Below the pieces are notes generated by a model. It made no database searches. It was not told where the DNA came from and saw only the letters and a program-made list of their open reading frames with translations. A DNA stretch of 64,000 bases from Nonomuraea montanisoli (GTDB lineage: Bacteria; Actinomycetota; Actinomycetes; Streptosporangiales; Streptosporangiaceae), in contig NZ_JABWGN010000001.1 of NCBI RefSeq assembly GCF_013363975.1, positions 434,001-498,000 on the forward strand. Direction: 5' to 3'. The translations under genes and the position numbers were made by a program. The stretch's first letter is position 1; each line of letters starts with the position of its first letter. Below, piece after piece: positions 1 to 7,994 of the stretch.

Positions 1-374
1 TGTTCGACCGCAGTTCGCTCATCCCGGGAACGTTCCTTTTCAGACCGCCCCCGCCCCGTACCACCGGAGCGCCAGTCCCCTGAGTACTCGGACGGACGCG
101 GCGCCTGCCACAGCCCTGCGGCCGGCCGGCCACTCGCGGACGAATCAGACGAGTCGCCGGTCCGCCGCGAGCCAGGAGGGACCTGCGAATCACCAGCCCG
201 CCGTGAGCCTGGAGCGACCGGCGAATCACCCGGCCGCCGCGATCCGGGCACGGCCGACGAATCACCCTGCTCTGGCGCAGAGGAAGGAACCGGCGGGACC
301 GGTCGGCCGGGGAGGCGTGGCCGGTCGCCGGTGGGGTCGCGCCATGGCGGTCCGGGTGGCTCTGGCGTCGGCAT
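1..374 (-). CDS. Pro/Arg/Ser-rich protein, 3' end beyond window (partial)
   Basis: An open frame of 124 codons begins at ATG 374 and is still open at base 1. The start has a strong ribosome site (AAAGGAG about 6 nt upstream). The visible part is disordered: a Pro-rich start (MPTPEPPGPPWRDPTGDRP) followed by three degenerate copies of a GSRRxGDS unit. It lies 18 bp after the small frame at 393-452 and continues the Tad pilus gene order. No domain is visible in the N-terminal part, so no function is assigned. Many actinobacterial tad operons are followed by a large regulator or LysM-type protein, which would fit a disordered N-terminus, but that is a guess. Confidence 0.55.
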   Translation of the reverse strand, partial: MPTPEPPGPPWRDPTGDRPRLPGRPVPPVPSSAPEQGDSSAVPGSRRPGDSPVAPGSRRAGDSQVPPGSRRTGDSSDSSASGRPAAGLWQAPRPSEYSGDWRSGGTGRGRSEKERSRDERTAVE

Positions 375-392
375 CGCCTCTCCTTTCTCAGT

Positions 393-452
393 TCAAGCGT
401 GGGTGCTCATCGCTCCCGCATCCATCGACCGGCGGGAATCGGTCTGGCTCAT
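393..452 (-). CDS. possible 19-codon coupling mini-ORF
   Basis: The ATG at 452 overlaps the TGA of the TadG-like gene as ATGA, the same junction used by the other genes of this operon. The frame encodes MSQTDSRRSMDAGAMSTHA and stops 18 bp before the next start. It may only carry ribosomes to the next ribosome site, or the overlap may be accidental. Confidence 0.2.
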   Translation of the reverse strand: MSQTDSRRSMDAGAMSTHA

Positions 453-970
453 CTCGCCTCGGGCCCGGCCGACGCCTCTCCTCGCATGTCGCCGCCCTGG
501 AACCCGAGCGCGCCCAGGAAGAACGCCCGCCAGGCGACGTTCACCCCGACCGTGACCACGGCCTGGTCGCCGCCCACCTCGCACGAGGCCGAGCCCACCC
601 CGTCGCCGCCCTGCGCGGTGATCAGTTCCTCGGCGCGGGCGCAGACCTGGCCCTGGTCGAGCAACCGCGTCTCGCCGGTCGCGCGCAGGTGGTCGACGTC
701 GATCTTGTCGGCACCGGCGCGGGCGGCCTGCTCGGCGATGTCGGCCGCCCGGAGCCGCGCGTTGATGGCCGCTCCCCCGTCGACCAGCAACCCGGCGAGC
801 ATGAACACCACGACGGAGAACAGCACGGTGAACACCGACATGGACCCGCGCTCCCACCCGCCACCTCTCGGTGCCGGCAGTCCACGCAGCCCTGTCGGTT
901 CCGCCAGCCCCGGGGGTCCCGCCAGTCCTCGCAATTCCGACTGCCTTCGGCTGCGCTGAAGCGTGTTCAC
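449..970 (-). CDS. TadE/TadG-like minor pilus protein
   Basis: This 173-residue protein is likely a minor subunit or anchor of the Flp pilus. The GTG start at 970 overlaps the previous stop as GTGA. A leader of about 42 residues, rich in Pro, Gly, Leu and Arg, precedes RGSMSVFTVLFSVVVFMLAG, the hydrophobic helix typical of TadE/G-like proteins. The Glu at +5 of classical prepilins is Phe here, which fits TadG-like rather than TadE-like members. The helix is followed by NARLRAADIAEQAARAGA, a signature of this family. The rest is a small extracytoplasmic domain. It is the last of three consecutive minor pilin genes. Confidence 0.75.
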   Translation of the reverse strand: MNTLQRSRRQSELRGLAGPPGLAEPTGLRGLPAPRGGGWERGSMSVFTVLFSVVVFMLAGLLVDGGAAINARLRAADIAEQAARAGADKIDVDHLRATGETRLLDQGQVCARAEELITAQGGDGVGSASCEVGGDQAVVTVGVNVAWRAFFLGALGFQGGDMRGEASAGPEAR

Positions 971-1578
971 TCCACCCTCCTGAGCTGCTCCAGGGGCACC
1001 ACGGCGGTCCCCGTCATCCGCCGCGTTGCCCCGAACCCGAGGAAGCCGAGGTCGAGCTCGCAGGTGACCTCGGCCGACACCTGCCCACCCGCCTCGAAGC
1101 GGGACTTGCCGAGCGACACCGCGGGCTGAGCGCAACTCCCCTGAAGCGCCGCGGTGGTGGCCTCTTCGGCCGCCCGTCCCGCCGCGTCGAGATCGCGCTG
1201 CACGGAGGCGGCGCGGGCTGCGTCACGGGCGGCGCCGTTGACCTCGCCCTGGGCCTCCACCACCCGCCCGGCTCCGGCCAGGAACATCAGGAACAGCAGG
1301 AAGACGGGCGCGAGCATGACGGTCTCCACCGCCATGGACCCACGATCCCCGCGCCACCTCGACCTACGACCAACCGCCCCATACCTCGATCTACGGCCAA
1401 CCGCCCTGTACCGCGGCCTACGGCCGGCCGCTCCACGCCTCGGCTTACGATCAACCGTCCCGCATCTCGACTCAGGACGAACGTCCCCGTACCGGACCGG
1501 TCCGCCGCCTGCAGCACCGCACGTTCCAGCCCGGCAGCAGGCCGCCGCCCCGTACGCTCCCGCCCCGTTCCCCGTCAT
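967..1578 (-). CDS. TadE/TadF-like minor pilin with long basic leader
   Basis: This 203-residue protein starts at ATG 1578, overlapping the stop of the preceding pilin gene (ATGA). Residues 1-80 are an Arg/Gly-rich leader containing repeats such as RRSRYGAVG. The helix then begins at G80-SMAVE, which matches the prepilin pattern of Gly at -1 and Glu at +5 (E85). The hydrophobic core is TVMLAPVFLLFLMFLAGAG. The C-terminal domain has two Cys residues and is probably extracellular. Prepilin leaders are usually short, so 80 residues is unusual. No good in-frame start lies nearer the helix, and the overlapping junction supports the long form. Confidence 0.72.
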   Translation of the reverse strand: MTGNGAGAYGAAACCRAGTCGAAGGGPVRYGDVRPESRCGTVDRKPRRGAAGRRPRYRAVGRRSRYGAVGRRSRWRGDRGSMAVETVMLAPVFLLFLMFLAGAGRVVEAQGEVNGAARDAARAASVQRDLDAAGRAAEEATTAALQGSCAQPAVSLGKSRFEAGGQVSAEVTCELDLGFLGFGATRRMTGTAVVPLEQLRRVE

Positions 1579-2270
1579 TGGCAGTCGTCGCCCCCGTTGT
1601 CGGGACGGAAGCACTCGACCGGCCCACCCGACGTGGCGGTGATCGTGAACGTGAGCTGCGGCAGCAACGGGATGACCTGCACCGCGTTACCCGTCACGGT
1701 GACCCACCGCTGGTCGGGTTCGCGTTCGGCGGTCGTCGCCGTCGCGCCGGCCAGCAGCTGGGGCCCGATGGCGCGTATGACGTCCGTGGCCTTGGTCGTG
1801 GCCGCCGTCTCCCAGTCGCCCGAGTCGAAGGGCGCCGAGCGCGCCACGCGGGCGCCCTCGCGGGCCGCCGCCTCGGCCACCTGGCGACCGTGGAACCACA
1901 GCGCCACCTGCACGATGAGCAGCACGACGGCGAGCACGACCGGCATCAGCAGCGCCAGCTCGATCACGGTGGCCCCACGCTCGCGCCCGGACCGCTTACC
2001 GAAACGCCCGCCAGCACTCCCGAAGCCCTGACGAACCCCCTGGAAGCGCAGGCGAAATCCCCCAAAGTGCGGGTGAGCACTCTGGAGACACAGCCCCTCG
2101 CCCTCCGAGCGCGCGCGAGCACCCTGGAAGCGCAACGGCTGCCTGGCGCGCAGGCGAGCACTCCCGAAGCTCGGACGAAGCCCCTGCGAGCCCGGGCGAG
2201 CACGCGCGAACCGCGCACGCACTTTTCGCAAGCGCGGGCGACGGCGGAGAGGGGGGCGGGCGGCGATCAT
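1575..2270 (-). CDS. TadE-like minor pilin with ~99-residue repeat-bearing leader
   Basis: This 231-residue protein starts at ATG 2270, which overlaps the Flp pilin stop (ATGA). Residues 1-99 are basic and built of degenerate units resembling RFQGxRxxFGS. The pilin helix follows as G99-ATVIE with Glu104 at +5, then LALLMPVVLAVVLLIVQVAL. The sequence AAREGARVAR after the helix is typical of TadE. The C-terminal domain has two Cys residues near the end. It is presumably processed by a prepilin peptidase, none of which lies in the window, and would act as a minor subunit in pilus initiation. The leader DNA looks like a decayed tandem repeat that stayed in frame. Confidence 0.75.
   Translation of the reverse strand: MIAARPPLRRRPRLRKVRARFARARPGSQGLRPSFGSARLRARQPLRFQGARARSEGEGLCLQSAHPHFGGFRLRFQGVRQGFGSAGGRFGKRSGRERGATVIELALLMPVVLAVVLLIVQVALWFHGRQVAEAAAREGARVARSAPFDSGDWETAATTKATDVIRAIGPQLLAGATATTAEREPDQRWVTVTGNAVQVIPLLPQLTFTITATSGGPVECFRPDNGGDDCQ
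2000..2245 (-). repeat. degenerate tandem repeats inside the TadE-like leader
   Basis: Related segments containing GAGCACTCCCGAAG-like and CTGGAAGCGCA-like cores recur several times (plus-strand reading). They encode the basic leader of the pilin gene at 1575-2270. The copies are imperfect and their spacing varies. Confidence 0.5.
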
Positions 2271-2488
2271 GTGTTGCCGTTGCCGCCACCGAAGCTGGTC
2301 TGGATGTCGCCCTGCTTCTGCTCCACGAGCGTCCGGATGAGCGTGGCCAGGCCGAGCGCGACGCCGGCGATGATCGCGGTGATGATCACCCATTCGACGG
2401 CCGAGGCGCCGCGGCTGGGCGCGGTGCGGGCGCGGTGGATGCGCACGCCGAGGTACGCGCGCAGGTAGACGATCCAGGGATGGTTCAT
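2267..2488 (-). CDS. Flp-family major pilin
   Basis: This 73-residue protein starts at ATG 2488, sharing one base with the TadC stop (TGATG). A basic leader of about 27 residues ends at SRG, followed by ASAVEWVIITAIIAGVALGL. That matches the Flp prepilin rule: cleavage after Gly, Glu at +5 and a long hydrophobic helix. The tail is polar and Gly/Asn-rich. Size and position make it the main pilus subunit. It is translationally coupled both upstream (TadC) and downstream (TadE-like). Confidence 0.8.
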   Translation of the reverse strand: MNHPWIVYLRAYLGVRIHRARTAPSRGASAVEWVIITAIIAGVALGLATLIRTLVEQKQGDIQTSFGGGNGNT

Positions 2489-3408
2489 CAGGACCCCAAC
2501 ATCTTCATAGCGGCCGGAAAACTGAGAAAGATCACGAACCCGGCGCAGAGCAGAAGCTGCGCCACGAGCATCGACTGGGAGCGCTCGCCCGCCCGGCCCT
2601 CGACCTCGGCCAGTTCACGGCGGCGCAGTGTGGCGGCCCTGGCCGTCAGCGAGGCGCGTACCTTGGCCCCGTCGTCGGCGACCAGGCCGAGCGCCGCGGA
2701 CAGGTCGCGCAGCTCGTCCACGTTGATCTCCTCGCCGAGCTGGCCGAGCGCCTGCCACGGCGTGATGCCGACGATCCGCGCGCCGCTCAGCGCCTCGCGG
2801 ATGCGGGACATCGCCCAGTTGGGCTGGTCGCCGCTGATGGTGACCGCCATCATGAGCGCCTCGGGCACGCCGCGCCCGCCGGCGAGGTTCATGGAGACGA
2901 GGTCGAGGAACGCGCTGACGACGTGCCGGAAGTCGCGCCGTTTGGCCGCCGCGTCGCGTTTGACCTGGAGGTCGGGCAGGAAGAAGAAGACGGCGGCCGC
3001 CGCCACGGCCACCCAGAACGGGATCGTCAGCGACACCCCCCAGCCCATGAGGAACAGCCAGGCGATCAGCACGGGGAAGGCCAGCAGCCCGGCCGCGGCG
3101 AGCAGCGCCTTGGTGGCCAGGAAGCCCTCGAACGAGCGTCCCACCAGCGCCAGGTCGGACTTGGTGGAGCGGATCTCCCAGCCGCGTGCCCGGTACAGCC
3201 GTGCCAGCCGTACGCCGAGACCGCGCCGGAAGGCGCTGGCCTCCTCCTCGGCGGTTACGAGCTGAACACGCGGCGCGCCCGCGTCCTCGCGCACGGCCTC
3301 GATCGCCAGCAACCGCGCCACCAGGCCGGGACGGGCCGGGAACAACGCCCGTACCAGCAGGAACAGCCCGAGGCCGAGCACACCGCCCGCCAGCACTCCC
3401 TCAACCAC
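2488..3408 (-). CDS. tadC: Flp pilus platform protein TadC (type II secretion GspF domain)
   Basis: This 306-residue inner-membrane protein partners TadB to form the platform of the pilus machine. I chose the GTG at 3408 because GGGAGG lies 5 nt upstream; a longer frame to 3504 adds only low-complexity sequence. Membrane segments are visible at the N-terminus (GVLGLGLFLLV), in the middle (FPVLIAWLFLMGWGVSLTIPFW and AAAAVFFFLPDL) and at the C-terminus (LLLCAGFVIFLSFPA). The GspF-type cytoplasmic region contains the family motif EALSGARIVGITPWQALGQ. The downstream pilin gene overlaps its stop. Confidence 0.85.
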   Translation of the reverse strand: MVEGVLAGGVLGLGLFLLVRALFPARPGLVARLLAIEAVREDAGAPRVQLVTAEEEASAFRRGLGVRLARLYRARGWEIRSTKSDLALVGRSFEGFLATKALLAAAGLLAFPVLIAWLFLMGWGVSLTIPFWVAVAAAAVFFFLPDLQVKRDAAAKRRDFRHVVSAFLDLVSMNLAGGRGVPEALMMAVTISGDQPNWAMSRIREALSGARIVGITPWQALGQLGEEINVDELRDLSAALGLVADDGAKVRASLTARAATLRRRELAEVEGRAGERSQSMLVAQLLLCAGFVIFLSFPAAMKMLGS

Positions 3409-3679
3409 GGCCGCCTCCCGGACAAGTCGGCGCCACCACAGGCATGCCCCCGACAGCTCCCGAGCACCCCGACGCAACCACGAGCACGCCCCCGACCACG
3501 ACACCCCCGGGACAACCCGGCGCCATCACAAGCGCGCCTTCAGCCCCGGCCGCCCGCAGGCCACACGACGCCGCAGACACCGCAGAAGAAGGGCTGGCGG
3601 CGGGCATCCACATCGCAGGCACGCGCTCGATCACGGCTGCCCCGGCCTCCGATCCCCTCGCGGTCAGCACGTCATCCAT
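3401..3679 (-). CDS. possible 92-residue ORF bridging tadB and tadC
   Basis: The stretch between tadB and tadC is the only long gap in the operon (about 263 bp). It contains a frame starting at ATG 3679, with GGAGG 5 nt upstream, and ending at 3401, overlapping both neighbours by a few bases. The product is Ala/Gly/Val/Pro-rich with repeats resembling VVAxGCxGxVGG and shows no recognisable domain. Fit with the coupled layout argues for translation; composition argues for decayed repeat DNA. I lean towards non-coding. Confidence 0.25.
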   Translation of the reverse strand: MDDVLTARGSEAGAAVIERVPAMWMPAASPSSAVSAASCGLRAAGAEGALVMAPGCPGGVVVGGVLVVASGCSGAVGGMPVVAPTCPGGGRG

Positions 3680-4514
3680 GGCTGCCTCCGACGAGGAGCC
3701 GCGTGGGCTTGTCGAAGCGGGCCAAACGCCGCATCCAGGCGAACCCGGCCCCGAACAACCCCGCCACGACCACCAGCACGGCCTGGCCGAGCAGGCTGGT
3801 GTACTCGCTGACGTACGACGGGTTGAACACGACCAGCAGCCCCGCGAACACCAGCGCGGTGATCACCACGATCTGCACGCTGCGGCGGGTGGCCCGGCGC
3901 TCGGCCTCGACGCGGCGGCGCATGTCGAGCTCCTCGCGCGCCGACACCGCGAGGGCGCCCAGCACGTCGCGCAGGCCGGGGCCGCGCAGCCGCGCGTTGA
4001 GCATGAGCGCCGCCACCACCAGGTCGGCGGACGGGTCGTCGAGCTCGTCGGCGAAGAGGGCGAGCGCATCGGGCAGGGCCATCCTGGTGTGCAGGCGGTC
4101 GATGAGGGCCCGCAGATGAGGCCGGAGCGTGGGCGCGGCGGCCCTGATGGACGACGGGATGGCCTGTTCGAGGCCGGCGGCGCCGGCGATGGTGTCGCGC
4201 AGCGACTCGGTCCAGGCGGCCAGCCCTTCGAGCCGGCGCATGGCCGCGCGTTCCTCGGCGGCGCCGCCGGACAGACCGCGCCAGGCGAACACCAGCAGCA
4301 CCGTGCCCGCGGCGAACACCGGCCAGCGGGTCACCGCGAGGACCACCGCCGCGGCCACGGCGGCGATGGCGCCGCGCGTGGTCAGCATCCTGACCAGGTC
4401 GCGGCGTTGCCGGGCGGGGCGGGGCCGCATGCCGTACAGGGAGAGGACGAGCAGGTAGAGGCCGCCGCCGACGGCGGCGCCGGTGAGGAGGGCGAGCGGG
4501 TCGAGGCCGGTCAT
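3672..4514 (-). CDS. tadB: Flp pilus platform protein TadB (GspF domain)
   Basis: This 280-residue protein starts at ATG 4514, overlapping the cpaF stop by one base (TGATG). Two upstream GTG codons are less likely starts. N-terminal membrane helices (PLALLTGAAVGGGLYLLVLSLYG, then AIAAVAAAVVLAVTRW) are followed by the GspF cytoplasmic domain (RLEGLAAWTESLRDTIAGAAGLEQAI) and two C-terminal helices (IVVITALVFAGLLVVF and AVLVVVAGLFGAGFAW). Together with TadC it links the CpaF motor to pilin assembly in the membrane. Confidence 0.85.
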   Translation of the reverse strand: MTGLDPLALLTGAAVGGGLYLLVLSLYGMRPRPARQRRDLVRMLTTRGAIAAVAAAVVLAVTRWPVFAAGTVLLVFAWRGLSGGAAEERAAMRRLEGLAAWTESLRDTIAGAAGLEQAIPSSIRAAAPTLRPHLRALIDRLHTRMALPDALALFADELDDPSADLVVAALMLNARLRGPGLRDVLGALAVSAREELDMRRRVEAERRATRRSVQIVVITALVFAGLLVVFNPSYVSEYTSLLGQAVLVVVAGLFGAGFAWMRRLARFDKPTRLLVGGSHG

Positions 4515-5809
4515 CACCACACCCCCGGGGTGTAGCCGTGGGCCATGAGCTCCTGCAGGCAGGCGATCGGAGCGTGGGGCACGGCCGGGCCGTCCGGTCC
4601 GGGCACGAACACCTCGCTGGACAGCACGCGGCCGTCGCAGCCGTTGACCTCGCGGATGCTGGAGGCGTACCGGCGCAGGGTGCCGCCGCGCTGGTAGTCA
4701 TTGCGCTTCTCCACGAACACCACGAAGTCGATGGCTCCGGCGATGAGCATGTGGGTCGCGTCGATGGGCAGGCGCTCGCTGGCCTGGAGCGCGTAGGTGG
4801 CGATGCGGTTGAACACCTCCATGCTGGAGTTGGCGTGGATGGTGGACAGGGAGCCGTCGTTGCCCTGGGTCATGGCGTTGAGCATGGTGACGATCTCGTC
4901 GCCGAGGACCTCGCCGACGATCACGCGGCTGGGGTTCATGCGCAGGGAACGGCGGACCAGCTCGGCCATGGTGATCTCGCCCTGTCCCTCGGAGTTGGGC
5001 AGGCGCTGCTCGAAGGCCACCACGTTGGGATGCAGTTCGGGGAACTGGTCGAGGCCGAGCTCCAGGGCGCGTTCGACGGTGATGAGCCGCTCCGTCGGCG
5101 GGATCTCGTTGGCCAGGGCTCGCAGCAGGGTCGTCTTTCCGGCGTTGGTGGAGCCGGCGATCATGATGTTCTTGCGCGCGGCGACCGCGGCCGTGAGGAA
5201 TCTGCCGATCTCAGGACTGATGGTGCCGTTGCCGACCAGGTCACTGAGGAACACCTTGCCCAGGCGGGCGCGGCGGATCGACACGGCGGGCCTGATCGTG
5301 ACGTCCATGACGGCGCTCAACCGGGAGCCGTCGGGCAACCGCAGGTCGAGCTGCGGGTTGGCGGTGTCGAACGGCCTGCTGGACAGACCGGAGTAGGCCG
5401 CCAGGATCTGGATCAGCTCGATGAGCTCGTCGTCGGAGTCGGCGACCGGCTCCTGCATGAGCTCCTGGCCGTCGGCGTAGCTCACGAAGACGCGATCGCA
5501 GCCGTTGATGTCGATGTTCTCGACGTCGGGGTCGTCGAGCAGCGGCTGGAGGCGGCCGACGCCGAAGAGCGCGGCGTGGATGCCCGCCGCCAGCCCTTCC
5601 TCCTCCTCGACCGTGGGCGGCGTGCGGCCGAGCCCGATCTCGCTGCGCGCGTGCTCCTCCAGCACCTGGGAGATGAGCGCGCGGGCGAACTGGCGCTCGT
5701 CCTCGCCGGTCATCGCGGCCAGGCCGTTGGCCTGGTCGAGCCTGCGCTGGTGGGCCAGGCGGTCGCCGACCTCCTGCCGGAACCGCTTGACGAGGCTGTG
5801 GTCGATCAT
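4514..5809 (-). CDS. cpaF: Flp pilus assembly ATPase CpaF/TadA
   Basis: This 431-residue secretion ATPase powers pilin polymerisation. The start at ATG 5809 (MIDHSLVKRFRQEVGDRLA) overlaps the TadZ stop as ATGA. A longer upstream frame is a shadow of tadZ. The N-terminal domain is followed by the RecA-like core with Walker A GSTNAGKTT and the Walker B/His-box region SRVIVGEVLGDE...LSTIHANS. This is the conserved VirB11/CpaF arrangement. Length is normal for the family. It sits between the localisation factor TadZ and the platform protein TadB. Confidence 0.93.
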   Translation of the reverse strand: MIDHSLVKRFRQEVGDRLAHQRRLDQANGLAAMTGEDERQFARALISQVLEEHARSEIGLGRTPPTVEEEEGLAAGIHAALFGVGRLQPLLDDPDVENIDINGCDRVFVSYADGQELMQEPVADSDDELIELIQILAAYSGLSSRPFDTANPQLDLRLPDGSRLSAVMDVTIRPAVSIRRARLGKVFLSDLVGNGTISPEIGRFLTAAVAARKNIMIAGSTNAGKTTLLRALANEIPPTERLITVERALELGLDQFPELHPNVVAFEQRLPNSEGQGEITMAELVRRSLRMNPSRVIVGEVLGDEIVTMLNAMTQGNDGSLSTIHANSSMEVFNRIATYALQASERLPIDATHMLIAGAIDFVVFVEKRNDYQRGGTLRRYASSIREVNGCDGRVLSSEVFVPGPDGPAVPHAPIACLQELMAHGYTPGVW

Positions 5810-6522
5810 GGTCGGCTCACCAGCCGTCCCGCGAGGTCTCGTGCCGTACGGATGAGCAGAGAACGGTCTAGGCGGCCACCCCACTGGCCGCGCAGCAGCT
5901 CGGCGCCCTTGGGGTCGTGGGCGAGACCGTGGACGAACGCCACGCTCGGCCCGACGATGCGGCGGACGTCGTCGATCGAGGAGCGGTAGTTGCGCGGGTC
6001 GGCGATCACGACGACACCGTGGGCCTTGGTGATGGACAGGCGTTCGCGCAGGTGGGCGACGTGGTCGAGGGTGGCTCTGGTCAGCAGGAGCACGGTCTCG
6101 GCCTCGGCGAGCAGGTCGCCGAGTTGGGGATGGGCGCCCAGGCGGCCGCAGTCGGCGATCACGTCGGCCTGGGGGATGGCGGCCAGCGCCCGGCCCAGCG
6201 GGCCCCACAGCCAGGTCAGGCCGGCGGCCTGCTCACCGTGGGTGAGACCGGCGAGGACGTCCAGCCCGCCGACGATCTTCTGGGTGTGCTGGTGGATCTG
6301 GCCCGGCTCCAGACCGCGCCGCGCGCCGGCGGCGAGGGTGAGCAGGCCCTTGCCGGGGTTGAGCACACCGCCGTCGGCCGCGGGGAGCCGGTAGGCGATG
6401 TCACCGCCCGCCGGGTCGCACTCGGCCAGCAGCACAGGCCGCGGCCAGACGGCGGCCAGGGCCGTGGCGGCTGTGGTGACTCCGGGCGCGCCCTTGTCGG
6501 CGGCCAGCACGATGAGCGCCAC
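5806..6522 (-). CDS. TadZ/CpaE-like ParA-family pilus localisation protein
   Basis: This 238-residue protein starts at GTG 6522, one base after the CpaB stop. The N-terminus MALIVLAADKGAPGVTTAATALA is a deviant P-loop of the MinD/ParA family with the canonical Gly-Lys-Gly spacing altered (DKGAPGVTT). The switch-like motif LAECDPAGGD follows. Such proteins place the Tad machine at a cell site. No response-regulator receiver domain is present, so it resembles the short actinobacterial version rather than Caulobacter CpaE. Confidence 0.8.
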   Translation of the reverse strand: MALIVLAADKGAPGVTTAATALAAVWPRPVLLAECDPAGGDIAYRLPAADGGVLNPGKGLLTLAAGARRGLEPGQIHQHTQKIVGGLDVLAGLTHGEQAAGLTWLWGPLGRALAAIPQADVIADCGRLGAHPQLGDLLAEAETVLLLTRATLDHVAHLRERLSITKAHGVVVIADPRNYRSSIDDVRRIVGPSVAFVHGLAHDPKGAELLRGQWGGRLDRSLLIRTARDLAGRLVSRP

Positions 6523-6523
6523 G

Positions 6524-7198
6524 TCAGCGCGCTCCCGGCAGCTCGGCCACCGCGATCTCGCCGCTGGAGGCGTAGCGGAGGATCTCGGGTGAGGCGGTGG
6601 CGTCGACGATGACGGTGATCAGGCCGTTGCCGCCGCTGCTCCCGGTGCGGCCGGGGGCGCCGACGCTGAAGACGAGCGCCTTGTCGGCGAGCACCCGGCT
6701 CTCGGCCTGGCTCGTACGGGCGGGGACGTAGACGACCTGCACCCGGTCGCCCTGCCGCAGCCCGGCCGGCGCCTGGCCGGCCTTGAGCGCGAGCCCCACC
6801 TTGGCCTTGCCGGGGACGAGTTCGGAACTGGCTCTCACACCCATGGTGTTGGTGAGCAGCGTGCCGGGGAGGATGGTCACCGCGGCGAAGCTGTTGAGCA
6901 CCTGCTGCCGTTGCGCCCAGCTCACGTAGTCGAGGCCGGTGTCGGCGATCTGCACCTCTTCGAGGGCGTCCGCCGTGAACTGCTGGCCCGCGCCGATCTG
7001 CTGGGTGACGCGGACGGCGGAGATCCGGTCGCCGCTGCGCATGACGAGCAGCGTCGTCGCGAGCGCCCCGCCCAGGATCAGGAGCACCGCGAGGGCGGCC
7101 AGCGCAGGCTTCCGCTCACGTGGAGGGACGGGCAGCTTGCGCGAGGCCGGCCCGGCCAACCCCGCCGCGTCGACGGCGGGCTTTTCGCTGGTCCTCAT
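6524..7198 (-). CDS. cpaB: SAF-domain pilus assembly protein CpaB/RcpC
   Basis: This 224-residue protein is the first gene of the tad operon. A cytoplasmic basic tail is followed by one membrane helix (ALAALAVLLILGGALATTLLV) and a SAF domain (residues about 65-125, ending with LPGTLLTNTMGV), then a second beta-rich domain. CpaB/RcpC proteins sit outside the membrane and are thought to contact the pilus channel or peptidoglycan. The 5' side is a long AT-richer region that probably carries the operon promoter. Confidence 0.82.
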   Translation of the reverse strand: MRTSEKPAVDAAGLAGPASRKLPVPPRERKPALAALAVLLILGGALATTLLVMRSGDRISAVRVTQQIGAGQQFTADALEEVQIADTGLDYVSWAQRQQVLNSFAAVTILPGTLLTNTMGVRASSELVPGKAKVGLALKAGQAPAGLRQGDRVQVVYVPARTSQAESRVLADKALVFSVGAPGRTGSSGGNGLITVIVDATASPEILRYASSGEIAVAELPGAR

Positions 7199-7994
7199 GG
7201 GTGGGGGGCTCCCATTTAGTGGAATTTTCGGAATTCACGCCATTATGTGCAGCCCGACCGCGAGGCGGGGCGGGAATGCGAGGAACCATGCTCGTTTCGC
7301 AGGTGGGAACCTGTCAACTCAACGTATTCAATACTTATTGTTTCTACCAAGTTGACGGCATTGGCGTTTTGGGGCTATGTGTCACAACTGTCACATCAGT
7401 CCCTATATGTTTCGGGCCTTTATGTCACATTTCAGCGGACCGTACCGATCTGGCGGTTCAACCCTGAGGCCGTCGGGGCTCCTCGCCGGATTCGGACGGC
7501 TTCGATGCTGGCTCCGGTACGAGGTCAGCAGGCCTCCGGCTGCTGATCCGGCCGCCGGAGAAGTGAAGCAGGACGTCGACCGCTCACCCGCCCAACCGCT
7601 CTCCCACGCGCCTGCACGCCCGCCCTGCCGTCACCAGCTCCCCCGCCCACCTGCTCCCCCGCTCGCCCGCTCGCCGAAGACGAGAACGGGACGGTTAGCC
7701 GGCGACATAGATGCGTACTTCGCTCACTCTGCCCGAACACGAACCGGGATTCGCCATCCACCCAGCGCAGGCGAAACCGGAACCGTTCACCGGAAACCGG
7801 AGGCGAACGGCCGGGTGCGCCACCACGAACACTACGCTCGGCGGCGAAAAACCCGGGCGTGTCATCCACAGGCCATTTCCTGGGACGCCCGGTTATCCAC
7901 AGCCCGCCGTTTCCATGCCATTGGCGTCAACCCGGAAGCCTAATCTCGCCGCGGGCGCTACCTTGGCGCCGAGATCCGACTGAGGAGACGGCAC
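7199..7994. promoter_or_regulatory. divergent intergenic region between tad operon and the EssC-like gene
   Basis: This 796-bp stretch holds no convincing gene. The 7200-7440 part is AT-rich for this genome and probably contains the leftward tad promoter. It has an inverted repeat GTCAACT (7313-7319) / AGTTGAC (7350-7356) and three copies of TGTCACA at 7380-7386, 7389-7395 and 7423-7429. The remaining part is GC-rich with Pro/Arg-coding decay. TTATCCACA (7893-7901) and TCATCCACA (7862-7870) resemble DnaA boxes but are only two. Confidence 0.5.

Noticed and set aside
5810-6208. N-terminal extension of CpaF to 6208
   Set aside because: The extension is tadZ in another frame; the ATGA start at 5809 gives the standard family N-terminus.
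7525-7869. 114-codon minus-strand ORF upstream of the EssC-like gene
   Set aside because: Arg/Gly/Ala composition with no domain and no ribosome site.
7862-7901. DnaA-box-like TTATCCACA and TCATCCACA as a replication origin
   Set aside because: Only two sites, no dnaA, dnaN or other origin genes nearby, and no box cluster.
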